This document shows positions 1-5,525 of a stretch of DNA of 14,886 bases, piece after piece. The stretch's first letter is position 1; each line of letters opens with the position of its first letter. The DNA is from Clostridiaceae bacterium UBA4839. GTDB lineage: Bacteria; Bacillota; Clostridia; Clostridiales; Caloramatoraceae. The translations under genes and the position numbers were made by a program. A model generated the notes under the pieces. That model was not told the origin of the DNA. It ran no database searches and saw only the letters and a program-made list of their open reading frames with translations. Location of the stretch: positions 1 through 14,886 of the forward strand of contig DHEX01000101.1 of the NCBI GenBank assembly GCA_002400085.1, read 5' to 3'.

Positions 1-44
1 ATACCTAAATTTGAGAAAATGAAGAGGATGCAGGCTAGAAAATC

Positions 45-331
45 ATGGATTATATCTCAAGAAACCATTCAAAATATTTGCTGATGTGTCATTTAATATT
101 TGTTTGTAAATATAGGAAGAAGCTATTGGTAAGATTTGAGAAAGAAATTAAGCAAATATTTCTAGACATAGCTGAAGAAAATAACTTTGGTATTATTGAA
201 ATGGAAACGATAATTATTTGAGTAGAGAATTTTGGAAAGAAAAAACGTTTTGGGGTGATGGATATTTTGCTTGTAGTATAGAAAATGTGAGCAAAGAAGC
301 TATAGAAAAGCACATTCAAGAGCAGGGATAA
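45..331 (+). pseudogene. Decayed IS200/IS605-family transposase TnpA (Y1 transposase)
   Basis: A broken HUH single-strand transposase. From the ATG at 45, frame 3 reads MDYISRNHSKYLLMCHLIF and then a KYRKK stretch, which is the typical N-terminal strand of IS200-type TnpA. It continues through an IFLDIAEENN helix to about position 210. Frame 2 then gives REFWKEKTFWGDGYFACSIE and ends IEKHIQEQG at the TAA at 329-331, the typical C-terminus. The two halves are in different frames with stops between. About 40 residues are missing, including the region that should carry the HUH metal-binding motif. In the family the catalytic tyrosine lies in the last helix (pattern I-x-x-Y-I); here that position reads IEKHI, so it appears to be His. 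No tnpB follows. The element cannot be autonomous. The assignment rests on pattern recognition of both ends, not on an alignment. Confidence 0.75.
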
Positions 332-338
332 GCCTTCA

Positions 339-361
339 TCCACTACCCTAAAGGGATAGTG
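339..361 (+). repeat. Imperfect hairpin 3' of tnpA remnant, possible IS right-end structure
   Basis: CACTA and CCCT pair with AGGG and TAGTG around an AA loop, with one unpaired A on the 3' arm. Small subterminal hairpins with one bulged base are how IS200/IS605 transposases recognise element ends. The position, about 10 bases after the transposase stop, fits the right end. A TTCAGCTGAA palindrome (386-395) follows. The exact element boundary cannot be seen. Confidence 0.45.
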
Positions 362-403
362 ATTTTCGGCTAAGACTTTATAAATTTCAGCTGAAGAACC
401 AAC

Positions 404-450
404 TCAAGGGCGTAGCATCCGTTTGGATATTACGGATGCTACGCCCTTGA
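404..450. repeat. Perfect 18-bp inverted repeat (stem-loop), no U-tract
   Basis: The arms at 404-421 and 433-450 are exact reverse complements, with an 11-base loop. The stem is much richer in G and C (GGGCGTAGCATCCG core) than the surroundings. Neither strand has the run of Ts expected of an intrinsic terminator: the plus strand continues ATAAGTATTTTG. It lies between the IS remnant and the promoter of the next gene. It could be a degenerate terminator of a lost upstream gene, a dispersed palindromic repeat, or part of the insertion target. Confidence 0.6.
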
Positions 451-465
451 ATAAGTATTTTGTAA

Positions 466-494
466 TTGAAAAATATTTATATTTCATTTATACT
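466..494 (+). promoter_or_regulatory. Sigma-A-type promoter for the yqxD-type gene
   Basis: TTGAAA (466-471), a 17-base spacer and TATACT (489-494) make a good housekeeping promoter. It would start transcription near position 501, leaving a leader of about 50 bases before the ATG at 550. Confidence 0.6.
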
Positions 495-549
495 TTAATT
501 AATTGATCATCAAACAATTTAAATACAATATCTTATAAAGAGGTTTATT

Positions 550-999
550 ATGAAAATTCTTGTAGATGCAGATGCATGTCCAGTAAAAGATATAATAATA
601 AAGATAGCAAAACAATATAATATAGAAGTCATTATGTTTATTGATACGAGTCATATTCTCTATGATGATTACTGTAAAATTATAACTGTTGATAAGGGAA
701 AGGATTCTGCTGATATTTATCTTATAAATAAAGTTGAAAAAAATGATATTGTTGTAACACAAGATTATGGACTAGCTTCTTTAGTCTTATCTAAAAAGGC
801 TTATGTTATAAATCAAAATGGACTTATATACACAAATGATAATATAGACTCACTGCTTTTAAGCAGACATCTGTCACAAAAATTAAGACAAGCTGGTATC
901 AAAACAAAAAATGCAAAAAAAAGAAACACTAATGATAATGCTGCCTTCGAAAAAAAATTCACTTATCTATGCAACATTGCTTTAAAACAAAACTGCTAA
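550..999 (+). CDS. yqxD: YaiI/YqxD family protein (DUF188, PIN-like fold)
   Basis: A 149-residue cytosolic protein of the YaiI/YqxD (UPF0178) family, the usual length for it. The start MKILVDADACPVK is the family signature, with acidic residues Asp6 and Asp8. More conserved acids follow at KDSAD (Asp52, Asp55) and VVTQDYGLA (Asp72). These place it in the PIN-like nuclease superfamily, where clustered aspartates bind metal. The true substrate of this family is not established, so nuclease activity is inference from the fold. The start is supported by AAAGAGG at 537-543, seven bases upstream. The gene stands alone on the plus strand with its own promoter and converges on the amidase gene. Its stop codon lies inside the stem of the following hairpin. 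Confidence 0.9.
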   Translation: MKILVDADACPVKDIIIKIAKQYNIEVIMFIDTSHILYDDYCKIITVDKGKDSADIYLINKVEKNDIVVTQDYGLASLVLSKKAYVINQNGLIYTNDNIDSLLLSRHLSQKLRQAGIKTKNAKKRNTNDNAAFEKKFTYLCNIALKQNC

Positions 1000-1017
1000 A
1001 TTTTCATTTAGCAGTTT
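990..1017. terminator. Bidirectional stem-loop terminator between convergent genes
   Basis: A 12-bp perfect stem (AAACTGCTAAAT pairing with ATTTAGCAGTTT) with a four-base TTTC loop. It overlaps the stop codon of the yqxD-type gene and lies 38 bases beyond the 3' end of the convergent amidase gene. The flanks are A-rich on the left and T-containing on the right, so it can serve both strands, though neither T-tract is long. Confidence 0.6.
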
Positions 1018-1054
1018 CCATTCTTAACTCTTTCGATGTTTTACATACAATTAT

Positions 1055-1576
1055 TTAAGTTACATATATTTTCATAAAGTGCATTTTATTTGACCAAGGC
1101 TTTATATAAGTTACATTTCTTCCATTGTAGGTATGCTGCGATACAAGAGGAAATCTATAACCATTTTGATAAGCGAATGCTGTTATAATTACGGTATGAT
1201 AAATATTTCCATCCTTCTCATACTGTATTACATCACCCATATCTAAAAGAGATATGTCGCTTACTTCAATGGCTTTAATTCCTACAAGTTTAAGTTCCCC
1301 TCTTGATTTTAATGTCCAATATAGAGAATGTGCAACTGACCAGGATACAGACCATGTATCATTATCAGTTTGTTTGGTTCCATTGTTGTTATACCACCAA
1401 GGCCAAGCATCATATGCCATAGGTGCACCGCCTGCAAGCAGGCACTGTGAAATAAAATTAGTACAGTCACCCCCGCCATCCCCATATTCATAAAAAAATC
1501 TGAAATCCGGATTTGGGGTTATTGCATATTTCAATGCGTATTCAACAGCTTTGTCCCTTAAATAAATGTTTCTCAT
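1055..1576 (-). CDS. Amidase-domain protein (Amidase_6, CHAP/NlpC-like cysteine hydrolase)
   Basis: A 173-residue protein made almost entirely of the putative amidase domain (Amidase_6), a papain-like fold related to peptidoglycan endopeptidases and amidases. The motif GGGDCTNFISQCLLAGG places the likely nucleophile at Cys38. The downstream IYHTVII (His127) and VSQHT (His148) supply the expected histidines; His127 is the better base candidate. The substrate is unknown, probably an amide bond in cell wall or spore peptidoglycan. There is no signal peptide, transmembrane segment or wall-binding repeat, so it either acts inside the cell (including the mother cell during sporulation) or is released by lysis; this is inference. 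GGAGG precedes the ATG at a normal distance. It stands alone downstream of the DUF2156 gene with a 101-base gap and no clear shared terminator. Confidence 0.85.
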   Translation of the reverse strand: MRNIYLRDKAVEYALKYAITPNPDFRFFYEYGDGGGDCTNFISQCLLAGGAPMAYDAWPWWYNNNGTKQTDNDTWSVSWSVAHSLYWTLKSRGELKLVGIKAIEVSDISLLDMGDVIQYEKDGNIYHTVIITAFAYQNGYRFPLVSQHTYNGRNVTYIKPWSNKMHFMKIYVT

Positions 1577-1677
1577 TAAAATATATATTCCTCCAAAAAC
1601 GGGCTATTGTTATATAATATGAAGCCTAAAGTTTTTTGAGCTCATAATTCACCATTTAAATTGAAAAGCCTGCATTT

Positions 1678-2583
1678 TTAACATTTATAATTAAATATAA
1701 ATTTCTTTTCAAGCTTTAAAGGCTGATATGACATCTTTGCATTTCTTAGCCCCTCAACACCAAGATCCTGCTCTCTATTAATAATTTTAACATCCTTAAA
1801 ACATCTATCCACAAATGTTTTATTAATAAAAGAATAAATCCCTCTGTAATTTACATCTCCTTTTTCAATATGAATTACAGCAAGATCATCATTAAGCTTT
1901 TCCCCAATAGTAAATCCAGCAATTGTATCATCTACATAAACTGCAATTCCCTGCAAATTAAGATAATTAAAATTTCTTACAATTTCTTTTATCCCAGAAA
2001 GTTCATAATATAAAAGGTGCTTATCTTTGTTTTTATTTTCTTCATACCATTTTTCAGCTGCTTCTATAACGTCAAAGGAAACCTTTCCTTCATCTATGTT
2101 TTTTACTTCATAATCATATTCATTAATAAAAGAATTATAATGATTTTTCTTATTGTGAAAATTTTTCCCTGAAAGCTTAATAAGCTTTTCAGATTCATAA
2201 AGGTAATCGAAATTATCCCTGTCCTCCTTCACACATAAACATTCAGGATTTTCATAAATATTTTTAATTTTTTTTATAAACTTTTCATCCACATCTTCAA
2301 ACAGATAGTCCATTCCATTTTCTTTTTTATATTCAATTAACTTATCCACTATCTCCTTAAAATTTTCTTCACTGTATCCTAAAGGCTGCATAAAAGAATA
2401 TTTACCTTGAAAATCTCTTTTCTTTATAATAAGTGCATCTTTATAAACTGTATACTCAATATCACAGGCATCTTTCCATATTAATAGTGTAACAAATGAG
2501 TACTCACAATTCATAAAATTATATGGGTAAATATATTTATAGAATAAATCTCTATCCTTTAGCTCAATTTTTTTAAAATCCAT
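1678..2583 (-). CDS. DUF2156 / phosphatidylglycerol lysyltransferase C-terminal domain-like protein
   Basis: A 301-residue soluble protein of the DUF2156 family, made of two GNAT-like folds and related to the C-terminal catalytic domain of MprF. The best signature is near the end: NREQDLGVEGLRNAKMSYQP followed by a basic LEKKF tail. The N-terminus (MDFKKIELKDRDLFYKYIYP) is also typical of stand-alone clostridial members. MprF transfers lysine or alanine from aminoacyl-tRNA to phosphatidylglycerol, but this protein has no membrane flippase domain. Whether it transfers an aminoacyl group at all is unknown. AAGGGG precedes the ATG at 2583. It follows the methyltransferase-like gene on the same strand, but the 148-base gap and a possible own promoter suggest a separate transcript. 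Confidence 0.85.
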   Translation of the reverse strand: MDFKKIELKDRDLFYKYIYPYNFMNCEYSFVTLLIWKDACDIEYTVYKDALIIKKRDFQGKYSFMQPLGYSEENFKEIVDKLIEYKKENGMDYLFEDVDEKFIKKIKNIYENPECLCVKEDRDNFDYLYESEKLIKLSGKNFHNKKNHYNSFINEYDYEVKNIDEGKVSFDVIEAAEKWYEENKNKDKHLLYYELSGIKEIVRNFNYLNLQGIAVYVDDTIAGFTIGEKLNDDLAVIHIEKGDVNYRGIYSFINKTFVDRCFKDVKIINREQDLGVEGLRNAKMSYQPLKLEKKFIFNYKC

Positions 2584-2609
2584 AATACCAGACCCCTTTT
2601 GTAATTAAT

Positions 2610-2638
2610 ATAATATATTATTATTTTTAATTGTACAA
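2610..2638 (-). promoter_or_regulatory. Possible promoter for the DUF2156 gene
   Basis: On the minus strand, TTGTAC (2638-2633), a 17-base spacer and TATTAT (2615-2610) sit about 27 bases before the ATG. The -10 matches the consensus in five of six positions but the -35 is weak. The AT-rich background makes chance matches likely. Confidence 0.35.
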
Positions 2639-2731
2639 TAAAACATATATAAATAAAAGTGGGCTCACCTTACCTAAAGCAAAGCAGAAAGGCAAAGCTA
2701 CATTCTTTTATAAGGGGAAGGCACAGAACCA

Positions 2732-4315
2732 TTATTCTATCATGCTATTATATATATCATTTTTAACATTGGACCAATTTTTATTAGCTGTATATATCGT
2801 TGCCTTAAAAACATTAAATTCAGCTTTATATTTGTCTACAAGTTCTTGCTGTTTTTCTAAAGGTAAAAGTGGAATCTCCATTTCTCCTATATCAGATGGA
2901 TTTATATTCATAACAGAAGTGCCACCCTGAAAACTTTTTATTAACGTAGTTCCTAAGGGGCTTTCTAAAAATATCTTTAAATAGTCACTTAAAATATCAC
3001 TTTTAGGCCTAATAACAATAATATTTGATGAAGCAATTACTGTCTTATCCCATCCATTAAACAATGCTACTTTTGTAACTGTCCCTCTGCAGGTAATAAC
3101 CACATCACCTTTTAAAAGTTCATATCTTTTTATCTTTCGATCATTTTCATCAATAGTATCCATGCCATCAAAAACAATTTCCCCATTTTCTATGTTTGAT
3201 ATATTAAGCACGTATATTTCTCCCTCAGCAGCATCATTTTTAGTTAACATTTTACCTCTAAAAATATCTGCAATATCTGCTAATTTTACCTTATCTATAC
3301 TTGATTCTTTATACTTTTGAATTAAGCCACATTCTTCTGTAAGAATCAATTCTATTCTCCATTCATCAAACTTTCTGAATTCACTCATATCCATACTTTT
3401 GCTGTAACCCTTTTCAATATGATCATCTTTAAGCTCTAAATTTCCTAAAAGTAAACTCTCTTTCTTAACATTTGAAATACATAAAAGATAAGTTCTACTT
3501 GATGTATATGGCTTAAATGCCCCATCAGGAATTGTATAAATTGAATCCAAATTATAATTATCCATTATATAATTTCTTAAATCACTGAATTCCTTTCCTG
3601 CAAAGGTAACTCTTGCAGGAACAATTATATATAGAAGACCATTTTCGCTAATTTGATTAAGAAAATTTTCTATAGCAATACCTGCAATTTCTTTTGTTAT
3701 AAAATCACAATTTAAATTATTTTTATAAAGCTTTGTTGCAAAAGCTGGCAGAGAAAAAATCAAATCGTATTTTTCCTCTAAATTTAATCTTCTAAGTATT
3801 GATTGGTTAATAACTTCAACATTTTTAAATTTATCAAATACAAAGCTTAAAACATCATACATCAATTTCTGCTCAGTAAGAAGTGTAAACTTTTTATTTG
3901 GAAAATTTTTTATAATTCCTTCTAATCCTACAAGGGTTTTTTCTGCATCCCCTATTAAAATATTATTGGGATCCTTATCTTCAATAATTTTATTCATAGA
4001 CTCTATCAAATAATCAGGTACTATAACCATTTTAGTCCTGTCACTTTTATAAGTTTCAATTGTAAATTCTATAATATCAAAATTCCAGCCAATTTTAAAT
4101 AATTTTATAAAAGTATCCTTATCTCCTGGGAAATATCCTAATTCCTTTTCAACTTTATTTTTCATAGTACTATATATTTCTTCTTCGTCATTTATATCGC
4201 CTTCAATATAACTAGCTGTCTTTTTAACTCTTAATGCCTCCCTCATAATATTATTCTTATTAGTTATTCCAATCTCATAAAGGCTCTTCCAAAATAAACT
4301 AATATTGTCATTCAT
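2732..4315 (-). CDS. Degenerate N6-adenine methyltransferase-like protein with a C-terminal HsdS-type target-recognition domain
   Basis: A 527-residue protein with three parts. Residues about 1-95 are an unrecognised helical region. Residues 95-325 follow the gamma-class N6-adenine MTase order. The SAM motif I region (about 119-126) reads ILIGDAEK instead of a DPACGSG-type loop. The catalytic motif IV (188-192) reads SLPAF instead of NPPF/NPPY. A later stretch (GLLYIIVPARV, TIPDGAF) is well preserved. Residues about 343-527 resemble one half of a type I specificity subunit: KLADIADIFRG, then GGTSVMNINPSDIGEMEIPL (a classic end of a TRD) and a helical PLEKQQELVDKYK conserved region. No HsdR, HsdS or intact HsdM is nearby. 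By inference it binds DNA site-specifically but cannot methylate. AGGAGG at 4328-4323 supports the start. Confidence 0.75.
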   Translation of the reverse strand: MNDNISLFWKSLYEIGITNKNNIMREALRVKKTASYIEGDINDEEEIYSTMKNKVEKELGYFPGDKDTFIKLFKIGWNFDIIEFTIETYKSDRTKMVIVPDYLIESMNKIIEDKDPNNILIGDAEKTLVGLEGIIKNFPNKKFTLLTEQKLMYDVLSFVFDKFKNVEVINQSILRRLNLEEKYDLIFSLPAFATKLYKNNLNCDFITKEIAGIAIENFLNQISENGLLYIIVPARVTFAGKEFSDLRNYIMDNYNLDSIYTIPDGAFKPYTSSRTYLLCISNVKKESLLLGNLELKDDHIEKGYSKSMDMSEFRKFDEWRIELILTEECGLIQKYKESSIDKVKLADIADIFRGKMLTKNDAAEGEIYVLNISNIENGEIVFDGMDTIDENDRKIKRYELLKGDVVITCRGTVTKVALFNGWDKTVIASSNIIVIRPKSDILSDYLKIFLESPLGTTLIKSFQGGTSVMNINPSDIGEMEIPLLPLEKQQELVDKYKAEFNVFKATIYTANKNWSNVKNDIYNSMIE

Positions 4316-4345
4316 TTAATAACCTCCTCATAAATCATCCTATAT

Positions 4346-4403
4346 TAAATTATAATACATTTATTTTGGTATTTCAATACCGAAATAAATGTATTATAAT
4401 TTA
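4346..4403. promoter_or_regulatory. 58-bp near-perfect palindrome enclosing the methyltransferase-like gene promoter
   Basis: Arms of 27 bases (4346-4372 and 4377-4403) are reverse complements except for one T/G pair at 4367/4382, separated by TTCA. The whole minus-strand promoter of the downstream gene lies inside it, so the dyad is not in the mRNA and must act, if at all, as DNA: a large operator or a cruciform. Its mirror symmetry also gives a plus-strand TATAAT (4395-4400) with a weaker TTTCAA -35 (4372-4377). Confidence 0.85.
4349..4377 (-). promoter_or_regulatory. Promoter of the methyltransferase-like gene
   Basis: Minus-strand TTGAAA (4377-4372), exactly 17 bases, then TATAAT (4354-4349). 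Transcription would start near 4342, giving a leader of about 26 bases with AGGAGG before the ATG at 4315. Confidence 0.7.
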
Positions 4404-4476
4404 TAACTATTATTAATTAAATTATCAAGTTATCAAAATTACATTTATCTTCATTTAATAATTAATATTCTCAAAA

Positions 4477-4510
4477 TAATAGACCTCTTTAATATCATAG
4501 AGGTCTATTA
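4477..4510 (-). terminator. Terminator downstream of folT
   Basis: A 12-bp stem (TAATAGACCTCT at 4477-4488 pairing with AGAGGTCTATTA at 4499-4510) with a ten-base loop. On the minus strand it is followed by TTTTGAG, a short U-run. It lies about 40 bases after the folT stop and separates folT from the methyltransferase-like gene. Confidence 0.7.
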
Positions 4511-4549
4511 GCAATATAAATAAGCTAAATTTAAATTGTCTATTCTTTT

Positions 4550-5077
4550 TTATTTGTTTGTAGTTTTAAAAGAAGGTACCATAATTGAGTTCCCAACATA
4601 TTTCCATAATTCATAAATTAAAATCGCATTAACTGGGATAGTTACTATCTCTTTTATTATTCTCTGAGGTAACAATGCTATAAACCCCTTGCCTGTTATT
4701 ATGCTAATCCAATAAGTATTTAATCCCAAATATAATACAAGAGTTGAAGTTATAACGCATAAAGTTATCCTTTTAAGGCTTTTAGGCTTATTATGTAAAA
4801 ATAAGCCATAAAGGGCTCCGTTCAAAAAACCTGTTATTGTAAATCCGAAAAAGAATGCTCCCTTAGGGAAAAGCATCGCACCTATAAAATCAGACAATGC
4901 TCCTGTAATACCTCCAATAAGGGGACCAAACATTATTGATGAGAACACTATTGGTATTGTACCAAATCCTATCGTGAAGATAGGTGTTGAAATTGAGAAG
5001 AAACTAGTTAGAATCACGCTTAGAGCTGTAAAAAGCCCTACATAGACAAGTGTTTTTGTCTTTTCTGTCTTTTCCAT
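4550..5077 (-). CDS. folT: Folate-specific ECF transporter S component FolT
   Basis: A 175-residue integral membrane protein, the normal size of an ECF S component with about six membrane helices. After the basic start MEKTEKTKTL it has successive hydrophobic segments. The central stretch (ALSDFIGAMLFPKGAFFFGF, then TGFLNGALYGLFL) is the FolT-type signature. It captures folates and works with the shared EcfT and EcfA energising module, which is not encoded in this window. The specificity call is strengthened by the THF riboswitch just upstream, the common genetic arrangement for folT in Firmicutes. The start is set by AGAGG at 5092-5088, with a ten-base spacing. That SD is the predicted target of the riboswitch. 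It is monocistronic, ending in the hairpin at 4477-4510. Confidence 0.9.
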   Translation of the reverse strand: MEKTEKTKTLVYVGLFTALSVILTSFFSISTPIFTIGFGTIPIVFSSIMFGPLIGGITGALSDFIGAMLFPKGAFFFGFTITGFLNGALYGLFLHNKPKSLKRITLCVITSTLVLYLGLNTYWISIITGKGFIALLPQRIIKEIVTIPVNAILIYELWKYVGNSIMVPSFKTTNK

Positions 5078-5085
5078 TAATTATC

Positions 5086-5136
5086 ATCCTCTCTATTTAT
5101 ATTGTCACATATAGAGGATTGCTCTTTTTGTGACAG
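5086..5136 (-). promoter_or_regulatory. Expression platform of the folT riboswitch (anti-anti-SD hairpin, anti-SD and SD)
   Basis: Three mutually exclusive pairings can be drawn. Without ligand, CTGTCACA with AGAG (5136-5122) pairs with CTCT and TGTGACA (5116-5103), hiding AATCCTCT (5120-5113) in the loop and 3' arm. With ligand, CTGTCAC (5136-5130) is taken into riboswitch stem P1. AATCCTCT is then free to pair with the SD sequence AGAGGAT (5092-5086), blocking translation. The hairpin is followed by AATATAAATAG, with no U-tract, so translational rather than transcriptional control is indicated. Confidence 0.65.
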
Positions 5137-5235
5137 CGGAATGCAAAAAATGAACCGCAAATCATATAATGATTTTTCGTGCAAAGGCAACTTCCCGTCC
5201 TCTACCACTTGACGCTCATTTTTCTACTCTGCCAC
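5130..5235 (-). promoter_or_regulatory. Tetrahydrofolate (THF) riboswitch aptamer upstream of folT
   Basis: On the minus strand the conserved THF class I blocks appear in order: AGAGTAG, GCGTCAAGTGG, GGACGGGAAGTTG, GCACGAAAA, GCGGTTCAT and TTGCATTCCGCT. P1 is GTGGCAG (5235-5229) with CTGTCAC (5136-5130). P2 is AAAATGA with TCATTTT, and a further hairpin is AAATCAT with ATGATTT. This family binds reduced folates and typically represses folate transport or synthesis genes. The identification is from conserved blocks and helices by eye. The extra T in GCATTCCGC relative to the usual GCATCCGC is a small departure. Confidence 0.85.
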
Positions 5236-5239
5236 AATT

Positions 5240-5248
5240 ATTATAACA
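5240..5248 (-). promoter_or_regulatory. Extended -10 promoter of folT
   Basis: Minus-strand TGTTATAAT (5248-5240) is a TGn-TATAAT extended -10. No convincing -35 lies at the right distance, which an extended -10 tolerates. The predicted start, near 5233-5235, falls on the first base pair of riboswitch stem P1, so the transcript would begin with the aptamer. Confidence 0.6.
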
Positions 5249-5270
5249 TAAAATCGCACATTTTTGATAA

Positions 5271-5442
5271 ATATTTGAGTATTTGAGGGACAGTTAATGA
5301 CTTTTTTAAATCTATGGCAAGTCGCCCCACATTTTTATTTTATCTGATGGCTATCATTAGTATGTCAGCAACTACTCCCCATGGGGAGTAGTTGCATTTA
5401 GCCTAGCTGAAACCCCACTTTTTATCTAAAATACTCAAATAT
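5271..5442. repeat. 172-bp segment with 17-bp terminal inverted repeats; MITE-like or relic
   Basis: The ends at 5271-5287 and 5426-5442 are inverted copies matching at 16 of 17 positions (14 contiguous). Each end is a pair of octamers of the TATTTGAG type. Inside are a direct repeat of CCCCAC followed by a T-run (5325-5338 and 5413-5425), a GGCTA/TAGCC pair (5349-5353 and 5399-5403) and a perfect 28-bp palindrome. There is no coding potential. The layout is that of a small non-autonomous element or a complex operator. No clear target duplication is seen, and the right end abuts the glnS terminator. Confidence 0.45.
5368..5395. repeat. Perfect 28-bp palindrome
   Basis: Fourteen bases (GCAACTACTCCCCA) followed immediately by their exact reverse complement, with no spacer. 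G and C are concentrated in the centre, in contrast to the surroundings. There is no T-run on either side, so it is not an intrinsic terminator. It sits inside the inverted-repeat-bounded segment upstream of the folT promoter. Confidence 0.85.
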
Positions 5443-5485
5443 AAAAATCCGGCATAGCCGTAATTCACGACTATGCCGGATTTTT
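5443..5485. terminator. Strong terminator downstream of glnS, usable from both strands
   Basis: A 15-bp perfect stem, AAAAATCCGGCATAG (5443-5457) with CTATGCCGGATTTTT (5471-5485), and a 13-base loop. The A/T ends provide U-runs in both directions. It lies 40 bases after the glnS stop and is the obvious glnS terminator. Confidence 0.85.
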
Positions 5486-5525
5486 AGAGATTATATCTAA
5501 TTTGACTGCCTCAAATAGCAGCTTC

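Noticed and set aside
89..343. Minus-strand open frame opposite the left edge
   Set aside because: It is the antisense of the recognisable IS200-type transposase remnant and has no SD or family features.
499..762. Minus-strand open frame rich in Ile, Tyr and Asn
   Set aside because: It lies antisense to the promoter and first half of the yqxD-type gene; its composition is that of AT-rich antisense DNA.
1254..1493. Open frames inside the amidase gene on both strands
   Set aside because: Shadow frames of a gene with a clear family signature; no ribosome sites.
2640..2731. Repeated GCAAAGC-like words after the MTase-like gene as a repeat array or terminator
   Set aside because: Only short imperfect words (AAGCAAAGCAGAAAGGCAAAGC region) without regular spacing or a stable stem.
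2631..2930. Plus-strand 99-residue frame after the DUF2156 gene start region
   Set aside because: About 200 bases are antisense to the TRD of the MTase-like gene, and the remaining part lacks an SD and recognisable sequence.
2732..4315. Working type I restriction-modification system
   Set aside because: There is no HsdR gene, no separate HsdS or HsdM, and the methyltransferase motifs I and IV are not intact.
5103..5136. Hairpin before folT as an intrinsic terminator
   Set aside because: It is followed by AATATAAATAG rather than a U-run, and its position and complementarity to the SD region fit translational control better.
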